In this document: positions 23,828 to 35,390 of the stretch, piece by piece
Numbering within the stretch: the stretch's first letter is position 1
How the letters are laid out: every line of letters begins with the position of its first letter
DNA from: Alnus glutinosa
Taxonomy: Eukaryota; Streptophyta; Magnoliopsida; Fagales; Betulaceae
Direction of reading: 5' to 3'
DNA: 64,000 bases
Assembly (NCBI RefSeq): GCF_958979055.1
Contig: NC_084896.1
Coordinates: 27,452,001 to 27,516,000 of the forward strand
The notes under the pieces: generated by a model
What the model saw: only the letters and a program-made list of their open reading frames with translations
Told to the model about the DNA's origin: nothing
Databases searched by the model: none
Program-made: the position numbers and the translations under genes

Positions 23828-23945
23828 ACCCGTTTATGACCCGTCAACTCGTTTATGACACATTTATGACCCGCCAACCTGTTTATGACATGTTTATGAT
23901 CCGTCAACCTGTTTATGATATATTTACGATACGTTTATGACACAT
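23828..23945. repeat. Degenerate tandem repeat of GTTTATGACCCGTCAACC
   Basis: At least three consecutive units of about 30 bp with substitutions. Its CCCGTTTA-type composition resembles the dispersed repeat found around the GBA2 genes. Confidence 0.6.
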
Positions 23946-24394
23946 TTTTTTATCAGATTAGCTAAACGGGTTAACATGCAAATCCGACGAGTTGACCTGC
24001 CAACCCGTTTTGCAGGTCTCATTTACCGGACGATTGGTGTGCGGTTAATGTTTAACAAACTATATTATGAAAACTGGGCCTTAGGTTAGGCATCATCTTT
24101 ATGAGCATTTTTAATATATTTTTTTTCAATTAAAAATTTGAATTCTTTGAATGGAAATAAATTGTTTCAATTTATACTTTTTATACTCATAGGTGGAGGA
24201 AAGTTCCATCCCCACCCAAACACACAACTCCATATATTTTTTAAATTTTCGAGTATTTTATCACATATAAATTTTAAAATTCTAATAATTATTCTCAAAT
24301 GAAATTGTTGGGATAAAGTCGTATCTCCATTTACTTGTTTTCTAATTCAACATTGGTTGCTTTAGCATTTAGGAAAAATTATTGAATTTATTTA

Positions 24395-24770
24395 AAAGTA
24401 ATGTTATACACATTTTTCTTTATAACCATACAATTATTTCATTATATTGACGTGGCCATTCTAACCAATTTTTGGTTTTAAAAAAAAAATCTTTGACCTT
24501 TTTATTTTTTTAGCAAAGACTTATCGTAAGGTAGTTGTAAGATAAAAATGTAGCTTATACATTACTTTTTATTTATAGGGTTTAAAAACTTAAGAGCAAT
24601 TGCTAGTTTATACATTTTTATCCTATAATACTGATATGACAATCTCAACTGACTTTTGAATATTTTTTATTTAAAAAATAAATCAAATCAAAAGTTAGGT
24701 AAAACTGTCACATAATAAAATAATTATAAAATAAAAAAGTAATATATGTTATTACTTTTAAACTTTTATG
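24395..24770. mobile_element. Two adjacent hairpin MITEs
   Basis: About 24395-24575 and 24585-24770 are each an inverted repeat with AAGTAATGTTATACA-type ends and an internal TATGACAATCTCAACTGAC arm. They belong to the same family as 20575-20745. Exact ends are uncertain. Confidence 0.45.
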
Positions 24771-25090
24771 AGACTGGTTTTTGTGATACAAAAATTATCT
24801 TAATATTCTTTATGGTAAACTTTCAATCAATTTTTATAATGAAATAATTGTAAAATTATAATTCTACCCAAAATAAATACTATATAATCGAACTTAACTG
24901 TTTAATTTAAAAATAATAACTAAAATGTAAGAAAATTTATATATTATAAAACAAAATACCAGATCTTAAATACGGATATATAAATAGAAGAATGGAAAAG
25001 TAAAAGCATATAGCCGTAAACGCCGCCACGACAAGTGCCACGTAGGATCGAGGCAAACGAGACCCTTCAGTTCCGAACCTAGAGGCTCGG

Positions 25091-25153
25091 GCAGTCACAG
25101 CTGGAGACAGCCTGTCTCCAACAAAGTCCCACTCACCTATTCCCCTCTAACTA

Positions 25154-25191
<38 letters not shown>

Positions 25192-27567
25192 CGCTCGCTC
25201 GCTCTGGTTCTCTCCCTCTCTCTCTCTCTGAGCGAATTAGGGTTTTCTGATCTTGTTCCGCGGTGCTTCGTTTCCACGTTCGAGCTCACCGGATCAAGAT
25301 TCTGCGCTCTGTAAGCTCTCCATTGATCTAACTTTTGGCTCGTTTCGGCACTGTTTGTACCCTCCAATTCTTAAAGTTAGGGTTTTTGTGTTTTGTAAAC
25401 GATGCAAATTGTCTTCTTGTTTAAACCTTTTGATGGTTTTGTCGCTGATGTTGTAGCTTACGTGGTTGTGATGCCAAAGAACGTATGTTTTGTTTTTTTC
25501 TTTTGAATTTATATTTTTTTTTTGTTTCTTGTCTTAAAGGCTTAGATTTGAGGTCGTGGTTTTGTTTTTTATGGTTGAAATGCTTACGGTCTGTTTGGTT
25601 GCGTAGAAACGGTGGGAAATAGAAGTAAATGAAGTTAGGTGTTTCAGTCTTTTTTTTCTTTGTTTGTGTAATCAGATAAAAATGAACTTTCTTGGTTTAT
25701 TTTTCGATGACGATTCATTAAATAAACATAAAACGAAATAAACGTAATGTGTTTTAGTTTGTTGATGTTTGAATAAGATTAATAATGGTAATTAAATTAC
25801 TTGAGGCATAATCCCATTGGTAATCTACGTAATTAATGCATGGGAGTAGAGTTTATGTGAGGGTGGTTTATTGGAGATTTTGGCTCAAAATTGGGATCTT
25901 TTGTTAGCTAGCATATATGTTATGGTAGGTTCTTTTGGTGGGTGTAGTTTGTGAATTCGTAAAAGGTTTGCTACTTGTAGCCCAACTAGGCAAAGTCTGC
26001 AAGCATTGGCTGGTTTCTATTTAGATATAGCATTCTGCAGCCAGGTGCACACTTATAGTAGCTTACTGACTTTAATTTTTTTTTTTTTTTTTTAAAAAAA
26101 AGTTATTCTAAATGTTGCTTATTTCCAAAAAGAAGAAAGATATATCACTTTATTACATAGATAACTGTATTAAGAAATCTATGACGAAGAAGAAGGAAAA
26201 AGTATAGGCAACATTTTTTCACCTTTTAAAGTTATTTGTTTGACCCACATGATTGGTGAGTCTTATCAGTTGGAGTGTGGGATCTTGTAGGAAAAAGAAG
26301 AGAAAAAGGGGAAAAAATTAACTTTATCTATGAAAGTAAAACTCAAGTCTCGCTAGATACCTGATCCAAACGTATTTTCTTCTTTTGGGCTGCAGGAAAC
26401 TTGCTCTAAATACTTGAAAGTAAAACTCAAGTCTAGCTAGATACCTAATCCAAACGTATTTTCTTCTTTTGGGCTGCGGGAAACTTGCTCTAAATACTTG
26501 AATTGGAAATTCGTGTGGAACTGCTAAAAAATTATGAAAATATTTTTGGTTGAAGTGTTTTTTACTTCATTAGCATCACTAGGAGTGGGGGCCTACAATT
26601 TATAGGATCTTATTTAGTGGACAAAGAGTGCAAGAGGTATCTGTAATTTATGTCATGGGCCATTTGATTGCAATAAATTTGTTTAATTTCAGAGCTCTCT
26701 CAAGAATTTTGTTCTTTTTCCCCCGTTTTTGAATAACTGGTACATTGATAAAATGATTTGTGGAAAATTTTCACATGAATCGAGTTAGTTTGGCTAAGAT
26801 GCTTGCTGAAGTTTGGTTATCTTGAAATTGGAAGGAATCTTTTGACTTTGTATTCCGATGGAATTTATTTTCTTGTATTTTCACCTGAACTCTATGAACT
26901 CACAAAACAAACAGCTTCAGAACAGATTGTTTTTTTTTTTAAAAAAAAATTATGTTGATCTTTTTCTTGTTTCTGTTTGCTTCCATATCAATTTCTTTTA
27001 AGATGCATAGTTTCATTTGGACAAATCAACTATATGGTTAAAGGAAAGCCAGATCTGTGATTGAAGATTGAAGATCTTGTTATGCTGTTTTTACATGGCA
27101 TGAAATCCTTTTCTCTTGTCTGAATTTTGTGATTCTTGTAATTAGTTGATGTGTAGTTGTCTTGAGCACAGAATAAAACTGTTCTATATGACAAATGTTT
27201 ATCTCTGCTTTTCTCCCTTTTCATACTCTTTATTGTCTCATGGTTTTCTGTTTTCTATATTGTAGGTAGTTTGGTTGGATAGTCAACCATAGAGCCCAAA
27301 CAAAATTGTTGACGTATTGACGTATATGGTTTTATTTGTTACATAAGAATGTGCGGTGGTGCTATCTGAGTGCTGTCTACAATTTGCTAAATCATCATAC
27401 TGAGTGATTGATTGCCTATGGTTACTTTGTGGTCAATGAGCATCTCCTGGTATTACTTTGGAAGCTGTTTTTATTATTCTCCTTAATATTGGAAAGCGTA
27501 TACGCTACAAGAGGATTCTTCGTATCCATGCTGGCTGAGAGCATGCGTGGAATCTGTGCTTCGGGTA
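25091..27567 (+). promoter_or_regulatory. 5' leader with long intron of the 7-TM protein gene
   Basis: CT microsatellites (25157-25185 and 25215-25229) mark a typical plant 5' UTR, and TCTGCGCTCTGTAAGC near 25310 is a good splice donor. T-rich intron-like sequence follows up to the coding exon, with acceptors such as TTGTAG near 27266. No coding exon is seen between. An 84-bp tandem duplication lies inside (26332-26499). Confidence 0.5.
26332..26499. repeat. 84-bp tandem duplication
   Basis: Two head-to-tail units starting GAAAGTAAAACTCAAGTCT differ at only a few positions, so the duplication is recent. It lies in the presumed leader intron. Confidence 0.92.
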
Positions 27568-28728
27568 ATGCCCCAGACGAGATTTGCTGCCGATGCATTC
27601 GGTGTGGTGACAATTTGTCTAGTTGTGGTCTTGATTCTACTTGGTTTGCTATGCATCATTTACTCATTTTACTTCCGGTCTCGGATTCGTAGCCAAGGTT
27701 GTATTCAACTCAGTTATTTTAGTGGTCCTTGGATCATTCGAATTACATTCATATTGTTTGTGATCTGGTGGGGTTTTGGTGAGGTAATTCGGTTAAGTTT
27801 GTGGAGACGTGCCCTTGACCTGAAATGGCAGGAAACTATTTGCAAATGCTACATTGTCTCGAATCTAGGGTTTGCAGAACCTTGCCTCTTCCTGACCCTT
27901 GCATTTCTCCTTCGTGCACCCTTACAGGAGATGGAGTTGGGAATTCTAAGCCGAAGATGGAATGGGAAAACAGCAGGCTATGTTCTTCTTTACTGCCTCC
28001 CAATGTTCGTTCTTCAGCTCTTTGTTATTTTTATTGGGTCTGAGAAGACTCACCCGGTAAAGCTGCGTCCTTATTTTATGAGTACGGCTGCAAAAACGGA
28101 AGATATTGCCCTCTGCACTTACCCCTTACTGAGTACTATATTCCTAGGAATTTTTGCCACGATCCTTACTGCCTACTTGTTTTGGCTTGGAAGTCAGATT
28201 TTGAAACTGGTCATCAATAGGGGTTTGCAGAAGAGAGTTTACACATTGATATTCTCTGTTTCGAGTTTCCTACCGTTAAGGGTTCTTTTACTTGGTTTAT
28301 CTGTTTTGTCTAAACCAGAGGATTTTCTATTTGAAGCTCTTGTTTTGTTGGCTTTTCTTGCCCTTTTATGTTTTGCTGGGATGTGTATATGCATACTTGT
28401 GTACTACCCAGTGGCAGATTCTTTAGCCCTGGGAAATCTACAGGACATGGAGGCGGCTAGGAGAAGGGTTGATGATGATCTCAATGATACCATTTCTCTT
28501 ATCGCTAACCAGAGCCATCTGGAAGAAAGCGGTCGAATTAGTCCCAGCAGAAATTCTGATGCGTCAACAAAGCGTGGATCTATTTCTTTTCGGACTCTTG
28601 ACAAAGATGGGACTTCAACAGGGACATTCGTAGAGCTCAGTCTCTTCTCTCCTAGTCGAGATGCAACCCCACCAGGATCACCGCCGCTTCTTGGCTGGCC
28701 TATGCGTCCTCCTGCACGAGTTCCTTGA
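27568..28728 (+). CDS. Plant-specific seven-transmembrane protein (At5g62960-like)
   Basis: One coding exon, 386 residues from MPQTRFAADAF. A GTG seven codons upstream is in frame but is not a plausible plant start, and homologues begin close to this Met. Seven hydrophobic helices are visible at roughly 13-36, 55-76, 97-117, 136-157, 185-209, 226-250 and 255-282. A polar Ser-rich cytosolic tail follows with SISFRTLDKDG and FVELSLFSPSRD. Conserved landmarks include QLSYFSGPWI, SNLGFAEPCLFLTLAFLLRAP, ALCTYPLLSTIFLG and QKRVYTLIFSVSSFLPLR. These match an uncharacterised plant family sometimes mislabelled as a glycosyltransferase. I see no enzymatic motif, and its function is unknown. Confidence 0.88.
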   Translation: MPQTRFAADAFGVVTICLVVVLILLGLLCIIYSFYFRSRIRSQGCIQLSYFSGPWIIRITFILFVIWWGFGEVIRLSLWRRALDLKWQETICKCYIVSNLGFAEPCLFLTLAFLLRAPLQEMELGILSRRWNGKTAGYVLLYCLPMFVLQLFVIFIGSEKTHPVKLRPYFMSTAAKTEDIALCTYPLLSTIFLGIFATILTAYLFWLGSQILKLVINRGLQKRVYTLIFSVSSFLPLRVLLLGLSVLSKPEDFLFEALVLLAFLALLCFAGMCICILVYYPVADSLALGNLQDMEAARRRVDDDLNDTISLIANQSHLEESGRISPSRNSDASTKRGSISFRTLDKDGTSTGTFVELSLFSPSRDATPPGSPPLLGWPMRPPARVP

Positions 28729-29311
28729 CCGTAAATGCAAGGGAGAAAGAAACATATCAGTCTTTGGTGAATATCAATTTTGTGGGAAAGAAAAACTGAT
28801 TGTAAAGGGTGTAGCTGCAATAAGGATTTTTAGTTCTTGGTTTGTTTTCTAATTTTAGATATGATGGTTTTGCTTGGAGGAATTCTATCATCTGTGTTTC
28901 TATTTTTGTACCATTTCTATTAACCAATTTTCATTTCCATTCTTCCTCTTTTACTCTCTCTCTCGATCTCTCTCTCTCAATGAAGCATACATTCATGTTA
29001 GGTAGGACTTCAGTTGGTACGAGTGTTTTCTGCTCTTTCCTGGCATTATTTTGTTTTGGTCTTTCTTGATTGCGATGGATCACCTTTTAGCTGTTTGTTG
29101 AATGCATGCATCTCCGGTCTTGTGCAAGCTGCCAAGCTGGGGTGCACATCCGGCTTTTAATATGGGCTTGCGTGGCATCTTAAGCTTGTGTGTAGGCACA
29201 CAACACAGATCACTTGAGTTTGCGTCCTGTGCGCATGGCCATACAACACCAATCATAGCCTGGCCAAGAAACTGCTCATGAGCAAAGGCGGTATTTCAGC
29301 CATATTTTTAA
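28729..29311. other. 3' flank of the 7-TM gene
   Basis: Probable 3' UTR, with a short CT repeat near 28955-28980, followed by unremarkable intergenic sequence. No further gene. Confidence 0.5.
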
Positions 29312-29794
29312 GGGATAATTGTACCATTGGTCCATGTGGAATGTCATAATTATTTTTCACTGTTTATGGTTTAAAAATTTTATGGGAGATCCTTGTGGTT
29401 AGTAATAAATTACAAATCGATTTCTACAGTCAAATTATTTTTAATAGATTTCGTCAAATGCCACGAGTCGCTAATAAGAAAAAAAAAAATTATTAAAAAA
29501 ATAAATAAATAAATTTATTTTTTAAAAAACAAAAAATGGGGCAAGGGGTATATTTATTTATTTTTTAATAACTTTATATTTTTTTTATTAAGATGGACAC
29601 GTGTCGCCATCTTATTAGTGACACGTGGCGCTGAAGTGGCATTTGATAGAATCTATTAAAATTTTTAACGGAATTTGACTGTAGGGATCGATTTGTAATT
29701 ATTGCTAACCACAAGGACTTCTCATGAACTTTTTAAACCATAGGGAGTAAAAATAATTATGGCATACCACAGGGACCAACGGTGCAATGATCCC
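29312..29794. mobile_element. MULE-type MITE, 483 bp
   Basis: Terminal inverted repeats begin GGGATAATTGTACCATTGGT and extend well over 100 bp (imperfect). It is flanked by 9-bp direct repeats TATTTTTAA / TATTATTAA (29303-29311 and 29795-29803, one mismatch), as expected for Mutator-like elements. It belongs to the same TIR family as 62685-63670. No coding capacity. Confidence 0.88.
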
Positions 29795-29805
29795 TATTAT
29801 TAATA

Positions 29806-30526
29806 GGGTTAAATACATTTTTGGTCCACGAGTTTTAAAAACCTCATTTTTTAGTACTTGAGTTTCAATTCGCTTTACAGATGGTACCTCAATTTTAGCA
29901 AAAGATTAAATTAGTACCTCAATTAAGTTTTTCGTCTAAAAATTAATGGCTCGCCACGTATTGTAGTTTAAAAAAAATAAAAAATCTTTAAAAATTAATT
30001 AAAAACTTGAAAAAAAAATTGAAAAAAGAAAAAAGAAAAAGAAGGGGGGTGGATGAATTTTTATTTTTATTTTCAAAGGTTTTAGCCGTTAGGGGTGGTT
30101 ACGCTGAAGAAAATAAAAAATAAAAAATAAAAAATAAAAAATAAAAAACCAAAGGTTTAGGCCCTTGGAGGTGGTTACGCTTCAATTTTTTTTTTTTTTT
30201 TTTTCTTCCTGTCATGGGGTGGCTGACCCACCCCCATGGGTGGTTATGGGTCCTTTTTTTTTTTTTTTTTTTTTTTTAAAAAATTATTTTATTTTATTTT
30301 TTATAATTAATTTTTAAAGATTTTTATTTTTATTTTTTATATTGTAATATGTGTCAACCCTCAAGGGTTGACATGTGGCGGACCGTTAGTTTTTTGACGG
30401 AAAGCTTGACTAAGGTACTAATTTGATCTTTTATTAAAATTGAGGTTTCATTTGTTATGTGAATTGAAACTCAGGTACTAAAAAATAAAGTTTCCAAAAT
30501 TTATGGACCAAAAGTATATTTAACCC
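29806..30526. mobile_element. Second MULE-type MITE, 721 bp, different family
   Basis: Inverted ends GGGTTAAATACATTTTTGGT against the mirrored ACCAAAAGTATATTTAACCC. The 9-bp flanking repeats are TTATTAATA / TTCTTAATA (29797-29805 and 30527-30535, one mismatch). The interior alternates A/T homopolymers with short GGGGTGGYT modules resembling the GC core of the element at 62685. It is inserted two bases into the target duplication of the preceding MITE. Confidence 0.85.
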
Positions 30527-32234
30527 TTCTTAATATTGTTTGGCCTTATTTCCAGCTTTGTTGAAATATGAAATTCAATATTTTGGCTACAGTTCAAATT
30601 AGTGAAGTAAACAGTGGCCAGGTTTCCTAACCCAACCACCAACGATGGATTGTAGACACCCCGATTTGAGGTGGTTGCACTCCTTTTCATTGGGGAGGCC
30701 GCGAGCCACCGTTGGTGGCTAGGAGCATGACTCATTCATGGCTGGAGTTTAATCTATCCACTTTCTACTTTTTTTTTCTTTTTTCTTTTTTTCTTTTTAA
30801 ATGTGATTAGTGTAATTATTGTCATTTTTCACGAAAATGCCAATAGAGTTATTGAAAATGTCTATCAAGTTGAAATTCGGGGTCTTTAAAGTCTAGCGAA
30901 AAGCGTGAGATTTATAATCTTATTTATCTTATTTTTATCATCTAAATTTTCAAAATTGAAAAGATGAGCACTAGTTAAAGTGCTACATCTTCTTTTATAT
31001 GTCATGTTAGAATTTTAATTTAAGAGACAAGGGTTGTTATTACACTTGTCATAACTGCAAATTATAGTTGATACACCCATATCCACCCAATTGGGCTTGG
31101 GTCAGGAGCCCACCAAAGCCGGATATCTAAGCTCCAAAAGTCATGGTTACCTAGGATAGATGGCCCAGTCCACTCCCATAATAAGGGGGCAAAAGGAAAC
31201 ACTCAATATAGAATCATTCTTCTATATTTCCAATGAGACCTTGGGTGGCACATGCTAGATTTTTATTTTATTTTATTATTTTTATTTTTATTTTTTATAA
31301 GTTGCACATGCTAGAATTAATATACAAATATAATGCCTTCCTGCCCTGCAACAATAGCAAGTGTCATTTAATTTTATCATGGTCATGCAACACCCGACAA
31401 GGGATGTGACTCGCTAGAGTCAATAACCAAACATCATGCCCAATTTACATGTTGTCCAATCGCAATGTGACACTTGGCAAAGTCCATACAGAGGAAGGGA
31501 ACCCTAATGATGTAAAAAGAAGTAACCCTCAAAAGGTATGCATTCATAGTCTCATTCACCCACTTTAGCTAAATCACTCAATTGCTCTTTATCTTTCCTA
31601 AAAAGATTATTGACTTAAATATTGGAGATATCTCCTATTGGCACACTTAGCAAGTCTTCGCGGTAATAACTACTATTTTTTGTATGCCCTTTTGACTTGG
31701 ACTCAAACGTGAGGTTTATTCCATAATCAATAATTATTTGCAGTGAAATTGATATGAGTAATGTTTCTACTCTTTACATAAATTTATTATATTCATTTCA
31801 AGTCGGTTAACGTGATTTTTCATATCAACTACTTAAAATATATTACTTTAATTAGTTTGAAATAAATATGAAAAAATGTAAAATAATGTTACATTTTACG
31901 CTCATGTCCAACCGAGTGGCACGATATGTTTTTAGTAATTTATTACTTAAATTGTTGTTTTCAATGATTATTTATTTAAAATATGCTATATAAGACGACG
32001 TGACATAAATTAGAGTGGAAAATTATATAAGACGTGTGACACGAGGACTGAGTAATTAAACACATACGCGAAGGGCAGTTTCGTCAATAAGAATCCAAAA
32101 TGCCGTGACGTGTGACACTGCTTCAGCCAACCAAACCCTCGGAGAGCTTAAAACCCTAACCCTAACCCTAACCCCAAACGTAAACCCTTTGATCTGAGAG
32201 AGTGGAAATTCCATACGTTTCATTTGAAGAGAAA
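30527..32234. other. Intergenic region and promoter of cytochrome c
   Basis: No gene seen. Mostly AT-rich. The last 100 bp hold the cytochrome c promoter and leader, with telomere-like repeats listed separately. Confidence 0.5.
32151..32175 (+). promoter_or_regulatory. Telo-box array (CCCTAA repeats) upstream of cytochrome c
   Basis: AAACCCTAA followed by two more CCTAACC units, about 60 bp before the ATG. Short telomere-like boxes are a known promoter feature of plant ribosomal-protein and some mitochondrial-protein genes. This is too short to be a relic telomere, although that cannot be excluded. Confidence 0.7.
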
Positions 32235-32344
32235 ATGGCGAGCTTCGATCAAGCTCCACCCGGTGATCCCAAGGTCGGAGAGAAGATCTTCAGGACCAAG
32301 TGCGCCCAATGCCACACCGTTGACAAAGGCGCTGGTCACAAACA

Positions 32345-32382
<38 letters not shown>

Positions 32383-34802
32383 CTTTTATTTTGATCAGAT
32401 TTCTCAAAACTTGTGTACCGATTCCACTATATATTTTGTGTAGAAGTCCATGTCATTTCTTATTTAGCCATTTGATGGTGTTCCTCTAGTGTTGGATTCT
32501 ATGGGATCACTGTGTTTGTATACTGAGAAAGAAATGGTTTTTTTTTTTTTTTAAAAAAAAAAGAACAAATTGTTGGGTCAATGACTAATAATGGTATTAG
32601 AATCTTGATTTTTTGTAGAATACATAGTTGATTAGGAAAGTAGTGGTATAAAGGAACATTTTTTATTTTTTATAATGAATGGATTATTGAAGTAATGTAT
32701 GCAATGGAAGTCAGTTATCATTAGCAGAAATTATATTTTAATTGAAAGGTTCAAATATTGCTATCTCAGCATTCTATATCTCTCTAGTTTGTGCTGAGAT
32801 GGAAAAATCTAACCTTTTAATAGAAAATGATGGTTGGGATTTTAAGAACGCTAATGTGGATTTATCCTGGAAAATCTAGAAGATTATAGGTGCAGAGTAT
32901 GCAGTTGATGACTTGAACATTGTGAACTTAAGCTATGGAAGTATGTATATATTGTATTGCTGGATATGTGGGGCAATTGTTGGACTTTTAGAAGTTGTGA
33001 AGCATATCTTTGTGTATTGCCCTATTCAAATTGAATATTTCACTGTAATGTGTTTGTCTGCTTCCATATGAAAATGATTTTTTATCTGCTGTGATAATGG
33101 TCTCAATTGTTGTTTGTCCCAACATAATAATCATTTGAGCAGTTGACTTCTGCAGGTCCTAATCTGAATGGTCTTTTCGGAAGGCAGTCTGGCACAACTC
33201 CTGGGTACTCCTATTCTACTGCAAACAAGAACATGGCTGTGAATTGGGGAGAGAACACGTTGTACGATTACTTGCTTAACCCAAAGAAGGTGTGTATGAT
33301 TAATGGTTTCCTTTAATTTTATTGCTTGTGACAATTCTAAAATAAAAGAAGACTTGCTCTATACTCATCATACTTGATCATGCTGTTTGATCATGGCAGC
33401 AAGATGGTCTTGTGTGTAAAACACCTGGTATGTCTGGCATGTTCTCTGAGCAATTGCATTGCTGTAGGTTATATGGTGGTTTAAATGTTTAGTTAACTGT
33501 TTTGCCTTATTCTAATCCTGATAAGTATTAATTTCTAATTAAAGGGTTCATGTGGGTTATGAAATGGGGGGCTGCACATACTCTGTTAATATGACATATA
33601 TTTAACTCTGAAAAGTGGAACAAGTTCTATGTTTGAGAGCTCAATCTTATGAAATTGTATGCAATGCTAGCACATAGTTAACTTGAATAACTGTTTGCAT
33701 TTTCCACAAACCGAAATAGAAGGTAATGCGTCATTGTACTGTATGTATTCTTGAAGTTCTTCTCTACCTTTCGGTTATAAGATGCCTGCTCCTGAAGTAT
33801 TGTACAGTTGTTTATGATTGATATGTGAACTAGAGTTGATGAAATCATGCAAGTAGCCGTGCATAACAATGAAGGAATACATTTATACCTTTTTAGAGTC
33901 TGGAACCTTATATGTTGAAGCAGGCTACATTGTCTACTTATGAAAAATGTCTAGGCTAAACTGTATATTTACGTTTTACATAAGCCAATGGGATCCTTTC
34001 TCCGCTTTTCTATTATGATTGGCATCTGTTGCAAAATTCCAAGTTAGGAATATGTGCCTGCATTTGGTTCAAGTGTTTAGGTCATATGTTTCAGAAGTTA
34101 ATTTATTTCTTTTAAAGCTTTAGTGATGAAAATTTAAAAACCTATAAAACTGTTTAGACCATATTCTTGTTTGATTATGTTGCTAGGGAGTTATGGTTGT
34201 TGGTTTTCTCTTTGTTGTGGTGTTGAGATCCACACAGAAGAAACATCATATGTAATGGTTTACTATTATGTCTTCTTTGGAGTATTTGGAAGGAAAGGAA
34301 TTCTATGACTTTTGGGGAAATTGAGCTGTTGGTGATGAGATGAAGTCTTCATTTATGAGATCTCTTTTTGATTGAGTGAGGGCTATTGGGGGTTTCTCTT
34401 CTTTGTCCTCCGAGTTTTGGATCTTTGATAATTTTATCATAGCTGTATTTTTGCATTACTTTTCCTAGTTTCTTATGTGTATCTTTTGAATACATTCTGT
34501 GTACCTCTTTTTATTCTTGTTTTGTATAAATCTTTATTATTTATCACCTAAAAAATCTATAAGCACACTAATTATCAAAAAAAAAAAAAAATCTATAAGC
34601 ACATAACTCTTTTTCTTTGGTATAGATGTTCCCGTCTCTTATGTAGATATATAGATGAAATTTGAATACTTTAAATTAATTGACTGCTTATAAAATTTGG
34701 TTTGTGCAGTACATTCCTGGAACGAAGATGGTTTTCCCTGGATTGAAGAAGCCACAGGATCGTGCGGACCTCATTGCTTATCTGAAGGAAGGAACTGCCT
34801 AA
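32235..34802 (+). CDS. CYTC: Cytochrome c (mitochondrial electron carrier)
   Basis: Shuttles electrons from complex III to complex IV in the mitochondrial intermembrane space. Three exons: 32235-32346, 33156-33289 and 34710-34802, all GT-AG with consistent phases, encoding 112 residues, the normal plant length. The heme attachment motif CAQCH (Cys23, Cys26, His27), the [13 protein letters not shown] and [10 protein letters not shown] stretches, and the axial methionine in [13 protein letters not shown] are all present. The plant-type N-terminal extension [19 protein letters not shown] fixes the start; a GTG-initiated extension upstream is not credible. The CAAG exon 1 donor is immediately followed by a CT microsatellite. 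Intron 2 (1,420 bp) carries an L1 tail. Confidence 0.98.
32347..32379. repeat. CT microsatellite at the intron 1 donor
   Basis: GT followed by an unbroken CT run of about 16 units directly after cytochrome c exon 1. Length variation here would fall inside the 5' splice-site neighbourhood. Confidence 0.9.
34150..34553 (+). mobile_element. 5'-truncated L1 LINE tail in cytochrome c intron 2
   Basis: Plus-strand frames with stops read [16 protein letters not shown], then [15 protein letters not shown], the usual C-terminal wording of plant L1 ORF2. They are followed by TTGTATAAATCTTTATTATT and an A-rich end. The 5' limit is approximate. Confidence 0.6.
34555..34603. repeat. Direct repeat ATCTATAAGCACA around a tiny poly-A insertion
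   Basis: The 13-bp sequence occurs at 34555-34567 and 34591-34603, with CTAATTATC plus a run of A between. This is the pattern left by a very short retroposed tail with target-site duplication. Confidence 0.6.
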
Positions 34803-35159
34803 TCCTTTTGGTTAGGTCATCATCTAGTATTTTGTCAGAATTTGAAGAGTTTGGCTAATGGTGCCAATTTGAAAATTTTTTATTGAAAAAGAAGAAAATA
34901 CTTTATTGTTTAAATAAGATCAACATGCATTTAACATGCTCTCTTTCTTGGATAAATAGGCTGCATGTCCAAAAAAATTTTGTTCAGTCCCTAATTATAT
35001 GGCATTTCATGAACTATAGATGATTTTATAAAATCTGATATTCGACTGTTTGCTGTTTGGCTATGATCAATCTTCCTATGTTTTCGCTTCTGTTATTGTT
35101 TCTTTATGGGTTCGCTCTAGCTACCAAGATGGACGAGGTACAAGATGGTTAGAGATTTC

Positions 35160-35390
35160 TAGCAGTTTTGTTGTTCAAGTTATTAGCAATTTTGATGTCC
35201 AAATTGCTAGTAATCGGGGCAGCAAATGTGAGAGAGCTTCTATAAGACCCACTTGCCAAAGTAGATCTTGGGCAGCTCGCCACCTATTTGGATAAGTAGA
35301 TTCTATAAGAGCTTTCTCACGTTTGTTGTCCGGAGCAATCTGGGCAACAAATTGTTAGACATCCAAATTCGCAATTTAATTGGTCTTTAT
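35160..35390. mobile_element. Hairpin MITE
   Basis: The left arm GTGAGAGAGCTTCTATAAGA is mirrored by TCTATAAGAGCTTTCTCACG about 60 bp later, with further matching arms outside (CAAATTGC / GGGCAACAAATTG). Related to the hairpins at 10.1-10.6 and 23.1-23.3 kb. Confidence 0.6.

Larger units (their letters stand above)
20348..25090. other. 4.7-kb AT-rich intergenic region
   Basis: No gene found on either strand. It contains hairpin MITEs (listed), long poly-T runs (about 21820, 21968, 22535), a GAAAA microsatellite near 21340 and a degenerate GTTTATGACCCGTCAACC repeat (23828-23945). The longer open frames here lack coding character. Confidence 0.6.

Noticed and set aside
27547..27567. Seven extra N-terminal codons for the 7-TM protein
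   Set aside because: They depend on a GTG start; plant nuclear genes start at ATG and the next Met fits the family.
32202..32489. Longer cytochrome c frame starting upstream at 32202
   Set aside because: It starts at GTG and reads past the exon 1 donor into the CT microsatellite. The ATG at 32235 and spliced exons give the conserved 112-residue protein.
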